The notes below the pieces were generated by a model. It made no database searches. It was not told the DNA's origin and worked only from the letters and a program-made list of their open reading frames with translations. The translations under genes were made by a program, and so were the position numbers. A DNA stretch of 64,000 nucleotides. Origin: Bacteroides sedimenti. GTDB taxonomy: Bacteria; Bacteroidota; Bacteroidia; Bacteroidales; Bacteroidaceae. This document shows positions 16,814 to 25,826 of this stretch, piece after piece. Numbering within the stretch: position 1 is the first letter of the stretch; each line of letters starts with the position of its first letter. Location of the stretch: NCBI RefSeq assembly GCF_040365225.1, contig NZ_AP028055.1, forward strand, positions 1 to 64,000, written 5' to 3'.

Positions 16814-17560
16814 TTATGAATTTGGTTTTGTGGCCCGAAGTTCTTTTAGAAGTTCCTCCCAGGCATTGCAGAACGCCTGCATGGATGGAAAAAGAATATT
16901 GGCGCCGGCATCCAGCAGAACTTTATCCTCCAACGGTCCGGTGTTAACTGCAACGGTAAATATTCCTGCTGCCGAGGCGGCTTGAACGCCCAAAGGAGCA
17001 TTTTCTACCACTATTGCCTCGTTTGCCATCAGGTTTCCTTTATTTAGAGCCATTAGATAGGGTTCAGGATGAGGCTTCCCAATTTTTACATCGAATGCTG
17101 TCACCATCAGTTCTGGTTTAAAGATATTTGGGAAGTTATCGTTCAGGCGATTTAGCAATGTAGCTTGTCCAGATCCGGTAACCACCATCGAAAAGAGTCC
17201 ATCGCGTTTTACTTTGTTCAGTACCTCCCAGGCGCCATCCATTTTTTCGGCTTCCGGAAGTTTGTTGAACGCTTCGGTTTTTGCTTTATAGATTTCCTGA
17301 ATCTCCTTTTCGGTTGCGTTTCGGCCATACTGTCTCTGGCAGATGATATTGATCGTTCCTGAGCCTGTTCTGCCTTCGTGCAGATATGCTTCCTCTTTTG
17401 AAAGATGCAAACCGCGTTCTTCCATAATCATATGCCAGGAGTTGGCGTGGTGAGGCATGGAGTCGAACAGTACGCCGTCCATATCGAACAAAACGGCTTT
17501 AATAGGGATTGAAGAATGTTTTTGGGTCTTTAGATATTGTTGAATAGCAGTTCTAAACAT
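16814..17560 (-). CDS. HAD-superfamily hydrolase, beta-phosphoglucomutase-like
   Basis: The 248-residue product has all four HAD motifs: FDMDGVLFDSMP near residue 26 (nucleophile and general acid Asp), VVTGSG (motif II), KIGKPHPEPY (motif III Lys), and VVENAPLGVQAASAAG (motif IV region). The helical cap between motifs I and II is of the beta-PGM/phosphatase type. It could dephosphorylate or isomerise a sugar phosphate; the sequence does not tell which. An ATG at 17575 would leave only a few bases after a TATCTTTG promoter box, so the ATG at 17560 is preferred. The gene stands alone between a tRNA and a divergent lipoprotein. Confidence 0.85.
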   Translation of the reverse strand: MFRTAIQQYLKTQKHSSIPIKAVLFDMDGVLFDSMPHHANSWHMIMEERGLHLSKEEAYLHEGRTGSGTINIICQRQYGRNATEKEIQEIYKAKTEAFNKLPEAEKMDGAWEVLNKVKRDGLFSMVVTGSGQATLLNRLNDNFPNIFKPELMVTAFDVKIGKPHPEPYLMALNKGNLMANEAIVVENAPLGVQAASAAGIFTVAVNTGPLEDKVLLDAGANILFPSMQAFCNAWEELLKELRATKPNS

Positions 17561-17586
17561 AGTTTGGGAATACATTTATTTGTGTG

Positions 17587-17594
17587 CAAAGATA
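17587..17594 (-). promoter_or_regulatory. -7 box of the HAD hydrolase gene
   Basis: Read leftwards this is TATCTTTG, a perfect match. With initiation about 7 bases on, the ATG at 17560 has a leader of about 20 bases, while that at 17575 would be almost leaderless. Confidence 0.6.
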
Positions 17595-17625
17595 CGAAGA
17601 ACTTCTTAATTAACAGATTAAATGC

Positions 17626-17655
17626 TTTGTAATTCAGAATATTCGTGTATTTTTG
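17626..17655 (+). promoter_or_regulatory. Promoter of the small lipoprotein gene
   Basis: TTTG (17626-17629), 18 bases of spacer and TATTTTTG (17648-17655) form a complete Bacteroidetes -33/-7 pair, 27 bases ahead of the ATG at 17683. Confidence 0.7.
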
Positions 17656-17682
17656 CATCCGTGATTTATTAATAAAGTATAA

Positions 17683-18156
17683 ATGAAAAAACTTATTTTA
17701 ACAATAATTCTAGGTGCTGTATCCTTTTCTTCCTGTAGTTTCGAAACACCAGAGTCGCCAGCAATCAAAATGGAAAGCTGTACAGTAAATGGTGAATCTG
17801 TTTCTTTACCTTTGCCCTCTGTTAAGGCCGGAGATGTTGTTGAATTGACTCTCGATCTTGAAGGAAACGGTTCCGAACTGCAGACTTTTCAGGCAGATGC
17901 CGATGCAGATGATGTTAAAATGTCTCTTACTGATTACGATAAAAGCAGGGTTACAGATGATAAGAACTTTACGAACATAGATGAGTGTCTTCTTAGATTT
18001 GTAGACGGGGTAACCATCTCTTCTGTGAAGGTAAAAGCAACTGTCCAGCAAAAAAATGATGCTAAAATGTGTATGAAGTTTTATCTTTCTGCAAAATCTG
18101 CTAGTGAAGGTACTGCATTGGAAATTGATATGAACAGAGACAATATCAAAAATTAA
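17683..18156 (+). CDS. Small lipoprotein of unknown function
   Basis: The 157-residue product has a lipoprotein signal (MKKLILTIILGAVSFSSC, with Cys18 as the likely lipidated residue). The mature part is acidic and beta-rich, with an immunoglobulin-like feel: VKAGDVVELTLDLEGNGSELQTF and SVKVKATVQQ. An Asp-rich stretch DADADDVK may bind divalent ions. It belongs to a type of Bacteroidales-specific lipoprotein that I cannot place in a characterised family with certainty. It is monocistronic, with its own promoter and terminator. Confidence 0.75.
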   Translation: MKKLILTIILGAVSFSSCSFETPESPAIKMESCTVNGESVSLPLPSVKAGDVVELTLDLEGNGSELQTFQADADADDVKMSLTDYDKSRVTDDKNFTNIDECLLRFVDGVTISSVKVKATVQQKNDAKMCMKFYLSAKSASEGTALEIDMNRDNIKN

Positions 18157-18179
18157 CCAGAACTTATAATAACCAGATT

Positions 18180-18216
18180 AAAGGCTGCTTCATTTTATTT
18201 TTGAGGCAGCCTTTTC
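18180..18216 (+). terminator. Terminator of the small lipoprotein gene
   Basis: AAAGGCTGC pairs with GCAGCCTTTT around a loop of about 18 bases. It lies about 25 bases after the stop. Confidence 0.75.
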
Positions 18217-18372
18217 TGTTTCTAATCTAAAAATATAAGATTGCTTCCTCCGATATCATCTACTCTAATTATTGCGCTTTAGTATCTTTTGGCGATTAAA
18301 ACGCTCATTTACCTTTCTAAGCTGATATTATCTCCAGCATTATTTCGCTTTAATCTCTTCGTCCGGAAATAA

Positions 18373-18429
18373 AAATCCCCTTATCCTATCCTTTCCTTTC
18401 CAGAAAACGGTATAAAATAAGGGGTATTT
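18373..18429 (-). terminator. Terminator of the lysS-gpsA-pgi operon
   Basis: Read leftwards, AAATACCCCTTAT pairs with ATAAGGGGATTT with a single bulge, and TTTATTT follows. It lies about 70 bases after the pgi stop. Confidence 0.65.
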
Positions 18430-18498
18430 CTTTAGGTGGCTCAAATCATGAAACCTCAATTGCTGAGAGTTTGCACAGAACCACTTTATGTCTTTTAA

Positions 18499-19842
18499 TT
18501 ACAGACGAGCCTGAATAGCTTTTGATTCTTCTTCGTAACCAGGTTTGTTTAATAAAGCAAACATGTTTTTCTTGTAAGCTTCAACACCCGGTTGGTCGAA
18601 TGGGTTTACGCCCAGCAGATAACCGCTGATGCCGCAAGCTTTTTCAAAGAAGTAGAACAACTGACCAATGTAGTATTCGTTCAATTGCGGCATGCTGATA
18701 TGCATATTAGGAACACCACCGTCTACGTGAGCAATCTGCGTACCAAGTTCGGCCATCTTGTTAACCTCGTCCACGCGTTTGCCTGCCAGGAAGTTCAGTC
18801 CGTCCAAGTTAGCTTCGTCCGAAGGTACAACCACTTTTTGGTTTGGTGTTTCAATTGAGATCACTGTTTCGAAAATCGTGCGTTCACCTTCTTGAATCCA
18901 TTGGCCCATTGAGTGAAGGTCTGTAGAGAAGTCAACGGCAGCAGGGAAGATACCTTTGTTTTCCTTACCCTCTGATTCTCCGTAAAGCTGTTTCCACCAT
19001 TCCATCACATAGTGAAGTTTTGGATGGTAGTTCACCAATATTTCAATCTTCTTTCCGCTCTTGTAAAGCTCGTTACGTGTAGCTGCATAGATTGCTGCCG
19101 GGTTTTCGCCGAAAGGAACGTTCAGTCCGCACGCCTCTTCCATTTTTACGGCTCCGGCAACCAACTGTTCTATGTTGAATCCAGCCACTGCAATTGGAAG
19201 CAATCCCACCGGAGTGAGTACAGAAAAGCGCCCGCCTACATTGTCGGGGATGATGAATGTTTTGTATCCCTCTTTATCAGCAGTAACTCTTGCTGCACCT
19301 TTCTTGGCATCTGTGATGGCAACGATGCATTTTTTGGCAGTCTCCTTGCCTCTCTGATCTTCGCATTGCTTTTTCAGGAGACGGAAAGCCAAAGCGGTTT
19401 CGGTTGTTGTTCCTGATTTGGAGATATTGATTACACCGAATTTCTTACCCTTCAGGTAGTCGGTCAATTCATATATATAATCTTCGCTTATGTTATGACC
19501 TGCATAAATCATTACAGGGCCATCTTTCTTCTCTTTCAGTAAAGCAAAGCTGTCAGAAAGCGCTTCAATAACTGCGCGAGCCCCCAGATAACTACCGCCG
19601 ATACCAGCTACAACTACCACTTCGCAGTTTTCACGAAGCACGTTGGCGGTTGACTGCAGGTCAGCCAGATGTTCTTTGCTGATAGATGACGGAAGATTCA
19701 GCCATCCCAGAAAATCATTACCTTTACCTGTACCGTTGTGCAACGCTTCACTACCGGCTTTCACCTGAGCTTCGTATGCATTGACAGCGTCTTTAGAAAT
19801 AAATCCTAAAGTCTTTTCGATGTTTAAACTAATATTTTTCAT
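18499..19842 (-). CDS. pgi: Glucose-6-phosphate isomerase
   Basis: Pgi interconverts glucose-6-phosphate and fructose-6-phosphate. The 447-residue product is of the shorter bacterial type. It has VVVAGIGGSYLGARAVIEAL, the sugar-phosphate SIS loop INISKSGTTTETALAF, DNVGGRFSVLTPVGLLPIAVAGF (the family signature) and the C-terminal VNPFDQPGVEAYKK with the catalytic Lys region. It is the last gene of a three-gene operon, 11 bases after gpsA. Confidence 0.97.
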   Translation of the reverse strand: MKNISLNIEKTLGFISKDAVNAYEAQVKAGSEALHNGTGKGNDFLGWLNLPSSISKEHLADLQSTANVLRENCEVVVVAGIGGSYLGARAVIEALSDSFALLKEKKDGPVMIYAGHNISEDYIYELTDYLKGKKFGVINISKSGTTTETALAFRLLKKQCEDQRGKETAKKCIVAITDAKKGAARVTADKEGYKTFIIPDNVGGRFSVLTPVGLLPIAVAGFNIEQLVAGAVKMEEACGLNVPFGENPAAIYAATRNELYKSGKKIEILVNYHPKLHYVMEWWKQLYGESEGKENKGIFPAAVDFSTDLHSMGQWIQEGERTIFETVISIETPNQKVVVPSDEANLDGLNFLAGKRVDEVNKMAELGTQIAHVDGGVPNMHISMPQLNEYYIGQLFYFFEKACGISGYLLGVNPFDQPGVEAYKKNMFALLNKPGYEEESKAIQARL

Positions 19843-19853
19843 AATCGTGTATG

Positions 19854-20849
19854 TTATCTGAATGAGTCAGTTAGTAATTTAATCTCGATAGTGGGAGAAA
19901 TTCTTTCATACAGGATATTATAAACAGCATCAAGAATAGGCATATTTACATGATAATGTTTATTTATCTCTTTGATACATTTAGTTCCGTAATATCCTTC
20001 TGCAATCATTTCCATCTCAATTTGCGCACTTTTAACCGAATAACCTCTTCCTATCATTGTTCCGAAGGTACGGTTACGGCTAAAGTTGGAGTAGGCCGTT
20101 ACAAGTAGGTCGCCCAGATAAACCGAATCGTTGATGTTTCGGCTGATGGGGTATACTGTGTTGAGAAAACGGTTCATTTCCTGAACGGCATTCGATATAA
20201 GCACTGCCTGAAAATTGTCTCCATACTTCAACCCACTGCATATTCCTGCAGCAATGGCATACACATTCTTCAGCACCGAGCCGTATTCAATGCCCGATAC
20301 ATCGTCGCTGACAGATGTCTTGATATAGTTTCCTGCCAGTTTACGTGCAAAAATGCGTGCCTTGTCAATATCCGGACAGGCGATAGTCAGGTAAGAGAGC
20401 CTTTCTAGGGCAACCTCTTCGGCATGGCATGGTCCGCCGAGTACAGCGATATTCTCTTCCGGAACCCCGTACTCTTGTGTGAAATACTCAGAAACAATCA
20501 GGTTTTCGTCAGGAACAATTCCTTTGATAGCTGTGATAATAAACTTGTCTTTTAACTTTGTTTTCAGCTTCTTCAGGTGCGCCTTCAGATAAGGAGACGG
20601 TGTTACGAAAATCAGTGTATCCGATGCTTTTACAATATCGTTAATGTTTGAGCTGAAATTTATCCGTTTGATGTCGAATTTCACTCCGGTCAGATAGGCC
20701 GGGTTGTGTCCCAAACGTTTAAATTCAGCAATACGGTCGTCACGACGCATATACCAATTTATGCTGTCTTCTGATGCAAGAACCATCTTTGCGATAGCTG
20801 TTGCCCAGCTTCCTCCGCCCATTATCGCTATTTTACCGGGTAGTTTCAT
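19854..20849 (-). CDS. gpsA: Glycerol-3-phosphate dehydrogenase [NAD(P)+]
   Basis: GpsA reduces dihydroxyacetone phosphate to sn-glycerol-3-phosphate for phospholipid synthesis. The 331-residue product starts with the Rossmann motif IMGGGSWATAIAKM. It has LIFVTPSPYL, the NAD-site Lys in ITAIKGI, a GGPCHAEEVA loop, EYGSVLKNVYAIAAGI with the catalytic Lys, and SRNRTFG near residue 265. Length is typical. It lies 8 bases after lysS and 11 bases before pgi, all in one direction. Confidence 0.97.
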   Translation of the reverse strand: MKLPGKIAIMGGGSWATAIAKMVLASEDSINWYMRRDDRIAEFKRLGHNPAYLTGVKFDIKRINFSSNINDIVKASDTLIFVTPSPYLKAHLKKLKTKLKDKFIITAIKGIVPDENLIVSEYFTQEYGVPEENIAVLGGPCHAEEVALERLSYLTIACPDIDKARIFARKLAGNYIKTSVSDDVSGIEYGSVLKNVYAIAAGICSGLKYGDNFQAVLISNAVQEMNRFLNTVYPISRNINDSVYLGDLLVTAYSNFSRNRTFGTMIGRGYSVKSAQIEMEMIAEGYYGTKCIKEINKHYHVNMPILDAVYNILYERISPTIEIKLLTDSFR

Positions 20850-20857
20850 CTCTTTTT

Positions 20858-22591
20858 TTATGATAACTTATTGATCCACCCCGATACGGCGTCAACAGAT
20901 GGATTAGTTAGTTCCAGCTTGTATTTCTTATTCACGCCACATATTTCCTGGTGCAGTTTCTGTGCATTCACACTTTTCATATCTTCTACCAGGTTGTATC
21001 CGGCTTTCTGAATTAAAGGCACCCATTCTTCAGGTACGCCTAATTCCATATATTTATCTGCAGAATCTTTCTTGATTGTTTTTTCAGGACGCATTTGCGG
21101 GAAGAACAGTACTTCCTGAATTGTGGTTTGTCCTGTCATCAGCATTACCAAACGGTCCATACCGATACCCATACCCGAGGTAGGAGGCATACCATATTCC
21201 AACGAGCGTACAAAGTCCATGTCGATGAACATCGCTTCGTCGTCTCCCTTTTCGCTCAGCTTTAACTGGTCCTGGAAACGTCCCAACTGGTCAATCGGAT
21301 CGTTCAGTTCTGAGTATGCGTTACACAACTCTTTACCGTTTACCATCAATTCAAAGCGTTCGGTCAGTTCCGGGTTTTCGCGGTGACGCTTGCAAAGCGG
21401 TGACATTTCGATTGGGTAATCGGTGATAAAGGTTGGCTGTATATAGTTTCCTTCGCACTTTTCGCCAAAGATCTCGTCAATCAGCTTGCCTTTACCCATG
21501 GTTTCGTCCGCTTCAACATCCAGTTTGGCGCATACTTCGCGAAGTTGCTCTTCGTTCATGCCGGTAATGTCGATACCTGTAAACTCCTTGATGGAGTCGA
21601 TCATGGTAATGCGTTTGAAAGGAGCCTTGAAACTGATGATGTTATCGCCCATCTTTACTTCATGAGTGCCATTTACATCCATGCAGATTTTCTCAAGCAT
21701 CTTTTCTGTGAAATCCATCATCCAGTTGTAGTCCTTGTAAGATACATAGATCTCCATGCAAGTAAACTCCGGATTGTGTGTGCGGTCCATACCTTCGTTA
21801 CGGAAGTTCTTCGAGAATTCGTAAACTCCTTCGAAGCCACCTACGATGAGGCGTTTCAGGTAAAGTTCATCGGCAATACGCAGATACAAAGGTATATCGA
21901 GTGCATTATGATGCGTAATGAACGGACGTGCTGAAGCACCACCGGGGATTGATTGTAGAATAGGTGTTTCTACTTCCATGTATCCTTGTGCGTTGAAATA
22001 GTCACGCATGGAGGAGTATACCTTGTTGCGTTTGATAAAGATGTCTTTCACACCTTCGTTAACCACCAGGTCAACATAGCGTTGACGGTAGCGCAGTTCA
22101 GGGTCTTCAAACGAGTCATAAGCCACTCCATCCTTATATTTTACGATAGGCAGCGGTTTGATTGACTTTGAAAGTACAGTCAGTTTCTGAGCGTGGATAC
22201 TGATTTCGCCCATTTGAGTTCTGAAAACGAACCCTTCGATACCTATAAAGTCACCTAAGTCGAGCAGACGTTTAAATACTGTTGTGTATAAATCTTTGTT
22301 CTCTCCCGGACAAATGTCATCGCGGGTTATATAAACCTGGATTCTTCCTTTTGAATCTTGTAATTCGATAAAGGAAGCTTTTCCCATTACGCGACGGCTC
22401 ATGATACGACCGGCCACAGACACTTTGCGTGGCTCAGCATTTTCATCGTCTACAAATTCATTTTTTATATCGGTAGAGAAAGCATTGGTTACGTACTCGG
22501 CAGCGGGGTATGGTTCTATGCCCATAGCTCGCAATTCATTCAGACTGTTCCGTCTGATTATTTCCTGTTCGCTTAGTTCTAATAGGTTCAT
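20858..22591 (-). CDS. lysS: Lysyl-tRNA synthetase, class II
   Basis: The 577-residue product has an N-terminal OB-fold anticodon-binding domain (about 55-165, VAGRIMSRRVMGKASFIELQ). The class II catalytic core follows, with motif 1 (VETPILQSIPGGA), motif 2 (FRNEGMDRTHNPEFTCME) and motif 3 (GMGIGMDRLVMLM). A C-terminal extension of about 75 residues after motif 3, ending in VSGWINKLS, is longer than in the E. coli enzyme and is seen in Bacteroidetes homologues. The frame could start at 22651, but that would lie upstream of the TACTTTTG promoter box, so I use the ATG at 22591. It is the first gene of the lysS-gpsA-pgi operon. Confidence 0.97.
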   Translation of the reverse strand: MNLLELSEQEIIRRNSLNELRAMGIEPYPAAEYVTNAFSTDIKNEFVDDENAEPRKVSVAGRIMSRRVMGKASFIELQDSKGRIQVYITRDDICPGENKDLYTTVFKRLLDLGDFIGIEGFVFRTQMGEISIHAQKLTVLSKSIKPLPIVKYKDGVAYDSFEDPELRYRQRYVDLVVNEGVKDIFIKRNKVYSSMRDYFNAQGYMEVETPILQSIPGGASARPFITHHNALDIPLYLRIADELYLKRLIVGGFEGVYEFSKNFRNEGMDRTHNPEFTCMEIYVSYKDYNWMMDFTEKMLEKICMDVNGTHEVKMGDNIISFKAPFKRITMIDSIKEFTGIDITGMNEEQLREVCAKLDVEADETMGKGKLIDEIFGEKCEGNYIQPTFITDYPIEMSPLCKRHRENPELTERFELMVNGKELCNAYSELNDPIDQLGRFQDQLKLSEKGDDEAMFIDMDFVRSLEYGMPPTSGMGIGMDRLVMLMTGQTTIQEVLFFPQMRPEKTIKKDSADKYMELGVPEEWVPLIQKAGYNLVEDMKSVNAQKLHQEICGVNKKYKLELTNPSVDAVSGWINKLS

Positions 22592-22619
22592 TTTTATACG
22601 TATTAACTCAAATTTGTCG

Positions 22620-22627
22620 CAAAAGTA
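22620..22627 (-). promoter_or_regulatory. -7 box of the lysS-gpsA-pgi operon
   Basis: Read leftwards this is TACTTTTG, a perfect match 28 bases ahead of the lysS ATG, with a weak ATTG at 22649-22652 as the -33 element. It excludes the longer lysS frame. Confidence 0.7.
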
Positions 22628-22723
22628 CGAAACATTTCTCATATAATGCAATGAATTCTCATCTAATTCATCGTGTTAGAAAGGGGTGGAAGTCAGGTCT
22701 TTCTGATTTACAGCAAAATAATA

Positions 22724-22797
22724 GATCTATTTCTGGCTCGAACAAACCATTCTTTTGTGTATAAAAACGGATTGTTTGAGCCAGAATAGATTTTTTT
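22724..22797. terminator. Long hairpin between the M20 peptidase and lysS genes
   Basis: ATCTATTTCTGGCTCGAACAA pairs with TTGTTTGAGCCAGAATAGAT with few mismatches; the arms are written here in parts of one stem of about 20 bp. It lies just after the peptidase stop, but the better T-run (TTTTTTT) is on the plus strand. Confidence 0.75.
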
Positions 22798-22807
22798 ATA
22801 AGATTTT

Positions 22808-24175
22808 CTATTTCTTCTTTGAGTATGCTATATGAAATTCGGCTACAGCCTCAATTCCCTTTCGGAAGATGTCCAGAGAGAAACTTTCGTTGGGCGAATG
22901 GATGGCATTCTGTTCCAGTCCGAAACCCATTAGTATGGTTTTGATTCCAAGTATTTCCTCAAAACTCGATATGATTGGAATGCTTCCTCCTCGTCTTACA
23001 GCCAGAGGTTTCTTTCCGAAAGCGATTTCGAAACCTTTTTCCGCGGCAAGATATGCAGGGTGGGAGATGGGGCATACATACCCTTGTCCGCCATGCATTG
23101 GTGTAACCTTTACTTGTACGGTTTGAGGAGCCATTTGTTCAAAGTATTCCTTAAAAAGTTGACTGATGATATGATGATCCTGATGAGGAACCAGTCGGGT
23201 AGATACTTTGGCATAAGCTTTTGATGGGAGTACAGTTTTCGAACCTTCTCCTGTGTATCCGCCCCAGATGCCGCAGATATCGAATGATGGACGGCAGCTG
23301 TTTCGTTCCAATGTAGAATAGCCAGTTTCTCCTGCCAGCTGTTTTACTCCGATAGCTTTTTTATACTCTTCCTCGTTGAAGGGTATATTTGCAATCATGG
23401 TTCTTTCCGCTTCGGGCACGGCTTCTACATCATCGTAAAAGTGTGGAATGGTAATCTTTCCGTTGTCGTCAATAACCTTACTCAGCATGCCGCAAAGCAC
23501 ATTGATGGGATTGGCTACCGCTCCGCCGAAATGCCCTGAGTGCAGGTCGCGGTTTGGTCCGGTAACCTCTATTTCCCAATAAGCCAGTCCTCGAAGTCCG
23601 GTGGTAAGTGATGGCAGATCGGCACCCAGCATGCTGGTGTCGGATACCAGAATCACATCAGCTTTTAATAATTCCTTGTGCTCTTTGCAGAACTGTTCCA
23701 AGCTGGGCGAGCCAATTTCTTCTTCCCCCTCGAAAATAAACTTCACGTTGTTTTTCAGAAGCTGATGGTTTACCAGATATTCAAACGCTTTCACTTGGAT
23801 AAACGCTTGACCTTTGTCGTCATCGGCGCCTCTTGCCCAGATACGCCCGTCGCGGATTTCCGGTTCAAACGGGTTGCTTTTCCATAATTCTAGCGGTTCT
23901 GCAGGCATTACATCGTAATGACTGTAAATCAACACGGTTTTAGCTTCGGGGTTTACAATCTTTTCTCCATACACTATTGGGTTTCCTGACGATGACATTA
24001 CCTGAGCCCTGTCGGCTCCTGCTTCCAGCAATAACTCCTTCCATCGCTGAGCACACGCCAACATATCATCTTTGTGATCGGGTAAAGCGCTAATGGAGGG
24101 AATGCGTATTAAACTGAAAAGTTCATTCATCATCCGGTTTTCGTGCTGGGTGATGTAAGACTGTATATGTTTCAT
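22808..24175 (-). CDS. M20-family dipeptidase
   Basis: The 455-residue product is a cytoplasmic metallopeptidase of the M20 family, acting on dipeptides or short peptides. Metal-site motifs are SHYDVMPAEP (His and Asp), ARGADDDKGQ (bridging Asp), FEGEEEIGSPSL (catalytic and ligand Glu pair), LVSDTSM, and a final His in NAIHSPNESF. A dimerisation lid domain lies between about 200 and 340, with DLHSGHFGG. The frame extends to 24217 and would overlap aroC; the ATG at 24175 gives a clean 26-base gap. It is the second gene of an aroC-peptidase pair. Confidence 0.93.
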   Translation of the reverse strand: MKHIQSYITQHENRMMNELFSLIRIPSISALPDHKDDMLACAQRWKELLLEAGADRAQVMSSSGNPIVYGEKIVNPEAKTVLIYSHYDVMPAEPLELWKSNPFEPEIRDGRIWARGADDDKGQAFIQVKAFEYLVNHQLLKNNVKFIFEGEEEIGSPSLEQFCKEHKELLKADVILVSDTSMLGADLPSLTTGLRGLAYWEIEVTGPNRDLHSGHFGGAVANPINVLCGMLSKVIDDNGKITIPHFYDDVEAVPEAERTMIANIPFNEEEYKKAIGVKQLAGETGYSTLERNSCRPSFDICGIWGGYTGEGSKTVLPSKAYAKVSTRLVPHQDHHIISQLFKEYFEQMAPQTVQVKVTPMHGGQGYVCPISHPAYLAAEKGFEIAFGKKPLAVRRGGSIPIISSFEEILGIKTILMGFGLEQNAIHSPNESFSLDIFRKGIEAVAEFHIAYSKKK

Positions 24176-24201
24176 TTTTATTTTAACCTGATTTTTATGT
24201 G

Positions 24202-25278
24202 TTACAATTGAGTGCATCTGTCAAGCAGATAATAATCCAGTATAGTCATAGCAGCCATGGCTTCCACGATAGGTACGGCACGCGGAAGCACGCAAGGATC
24301 ATGTCTGCCCTTTGCTTTCATGGTGGTGTCTTCACCCTCAATGTTTACCGTGTGTTGTTCCATCAGGATGGTTGCCACAGGTTTAAAGGCTACCCGGAAA
24401 TAGATATCTTCTCCGTTGCTTATACCTCCCTGAATTCCTCCTGAATGATTGGTCTTTGTCTCAATAAGTCCGTCGTGATTATAGAATACGTCGTTCTGTT
24501 CAGAACCTTTCTGCTTCAATCCTTTGAATCCGTTGCCATATTCAAACGCTTTCGATGCGTTGATGCTCAGCATGGCATTGCCAAGAGCGGCATGTAGTTT
24601 GCCAAAGACCGGTTCTCCCAGACCGATGGGGCATCCCTGAATTACACAGGTCACCACACCGCCAATCGTGTCGCCCTCATTCTTGATCTGCTCAATGTAG
24701 TCCACCATCTCTTTTGCCTTTTTCAAATCGGGGCAACGCACCGGAGTTTCCTCAATATTTGCGAAGTCGTATTTCTTATAATCCTCATCAATGCGGATAT
24801 GTCCCACCTGTGAAGTGTAGGCGGTAATGGATATGCCGATTTGTTTCAAAGCCAGTTTAGCCAGTGCGCCTGCCACTACCCGCGAGATAGTTTCCCGGGC
24901 AGAAGAGCGGCCGCCTCCGCGATAGTCTCTGATACCATATTTTAACTGATAGGTATAATCTGCGTGCGAAGGACGAAATATGTTTTTTATATTCTCGTAA
25001 TCTTTTGAATGTTGGTTCTTATTCCATACCACAAAGCCGATGGGGCTTCCGGTTGACTTCCCCTGAAATACGCCAGATAAGAATTCCACTTTGTCAGATT
25101 CATCACGATCTGTTGTTATTTTAGACTGACCTGGTCTGCGTCTGTTCAGTTCCTGCTGAACGAAGTCCATATCAATTTTAATCCCCGAAGGAAATCCGTC
25201 AATAACACCTCCCACTCCTTTACCATGAGATTCACCAAAACTGGTTAATCTGAAAATATTGCCGAATGAATTGAACAT
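24202..25278 (-). CDS. aroC: Chorismate synthase
   Basis: AroC converts 5-enolpyruvylshikimate-3-phosphate to chorismate, the last step of the shikimate pathway, using reduced FMN. The 358-residue product carries the three family signatures: GESHGKGVGGVIDGFPSG near the N-terminus, the middle motif RGGGRSSARETISRVVAGALA (given here only as its start RGGGRSSARET), and a C-terminal RHDPCVLPRAVPIVEAM. Length is typical. A TATATTTG box lies 26 bases upstream. No other aro gene is nearby. Confidence 0.97.
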   Translation of the reverse strand: MFNSFGNIFRLTSFGESHGKGVGGVIDGFPSGIKIDMDFVQQELNRRRPGQSKITTDRDESDKVEFLSGVFQGKSTGSPIGFVVWNKNQHSKDYENIKNIFRPSHADYTYQLKYGIRDYRGGGRSSARETISRVVAGALAKLALKQIGISITAYTSQVGHIRIDEDYKKYDFANIEETPVRCPDLKKAKEMVDYIEQIKNEGDTIGGVVTCVIQGCPIGLGEPVFGKLHAALGNAMLSINASKAFEYGNGFKGLKQKGSEQNDVFYNHDGLIETKTNHSGGIQGGISNGEDIYFRVAFKPVATILMEQHTVNIEGEDTTMKAKGRHDPCVLPRAVPIVEAMAAMTILDYYLLDRCTQL

Positions 25279-25303
25279 AGATTTTATTTTTGAATTATTA
25301 ATG

Positions 25304-25311
25304 CAAATATA
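25304..25311 (-). promoter_or_regulatory. -7 box of the aroC operon
   Basis: Read leftwards this is TATATTTG, a perfect match 26 bases ahead of the aroC ATG. Confidence 0.65.
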
Positions 25312-25557
25312 AAAAATCTTTCTTTAATATTATTATTAAAACAGCTATTAAAACGAATGGTTTGCTCATAAATGCTATTCTTTTTTCTTTTTCGTTTTTT
25401 ATTTTCAAACTAGTGAACTTAATTGATGTTTGTTATGTTATTATAGAACTGCGGGTTAATAAATTGTAGTGGTGTAGGTTAAGATTAATGGGATATGAAT
25501 AATACGTAGATTCTGTGAGAACACTCAGTGATAAGCGCCATTATAATTTTTTCCGTA

Positions 25558-25600
25558 ATAAGGGCAATTGACCGGATAATCTGGTTACTTGCCCTTTTTT
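25558..25600 (+). terminator. Orphan terminator-like hairpin
   Basis: AAGGGCAA pairs with TTGCCCTT, and TTTTTT follows on the plus strand. Inner CCGGAT and ATCTGG add pairing. No plus-strand gene ends upstream, so it may end a short unannotated transcript. Confidence 0.5.
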
Positions 25601-25796
25601 GATGATAGTGCAACCGATTTTTATTTTAGGAATTGAGATTCGGATTTATAATTTTATCCTGATGTCTTTTTTTATTTTCTACCTGAGAAGATGATTATTC
25701 CTTGTCTTTCCATGCAGATCCTTCCTTAATTGTTTTTATATGTTTATTTATTAAATATTGATGCAAAGCTTCTTGCAGTCAATAAGTTATTTTTGA

Positions 25797-25804
25797 TAAC
25801 TTTG
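25797..25804 (+). promoter_or_regulatory. -7 box of the cysteine desulfidase-like operon
   Basis: TAACTTTG is a perfect match, with CTTG 21 bases upstream as a weak -33. A TTG at 25809 would be at or before the transcription start, which favours the ATG at 25827. Confidence 0.7.
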
Positions 25805-25826
25805 CATCTTGAAAATTAATTCGAAA

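Larger units (their letters stand above)
18157..18498. other. Intergenic region between convergent lipoprotein and pgi genes
   Basis: About 340 bases holding two terminators, one for each convergent unit (18180-18216 and 18373-18429). I see no gene. Confidence 0.6.
25279..25826. other. Intergenic region aroC / cysteine desulfidase-like gene
   Basis: About 550 bases between divergent genes. It holds the two promoters at its edges and a hairpin at 25558-25600 with no gene to terminate. The rest is AT-rich without a visible gene. Confidence 0.5.
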
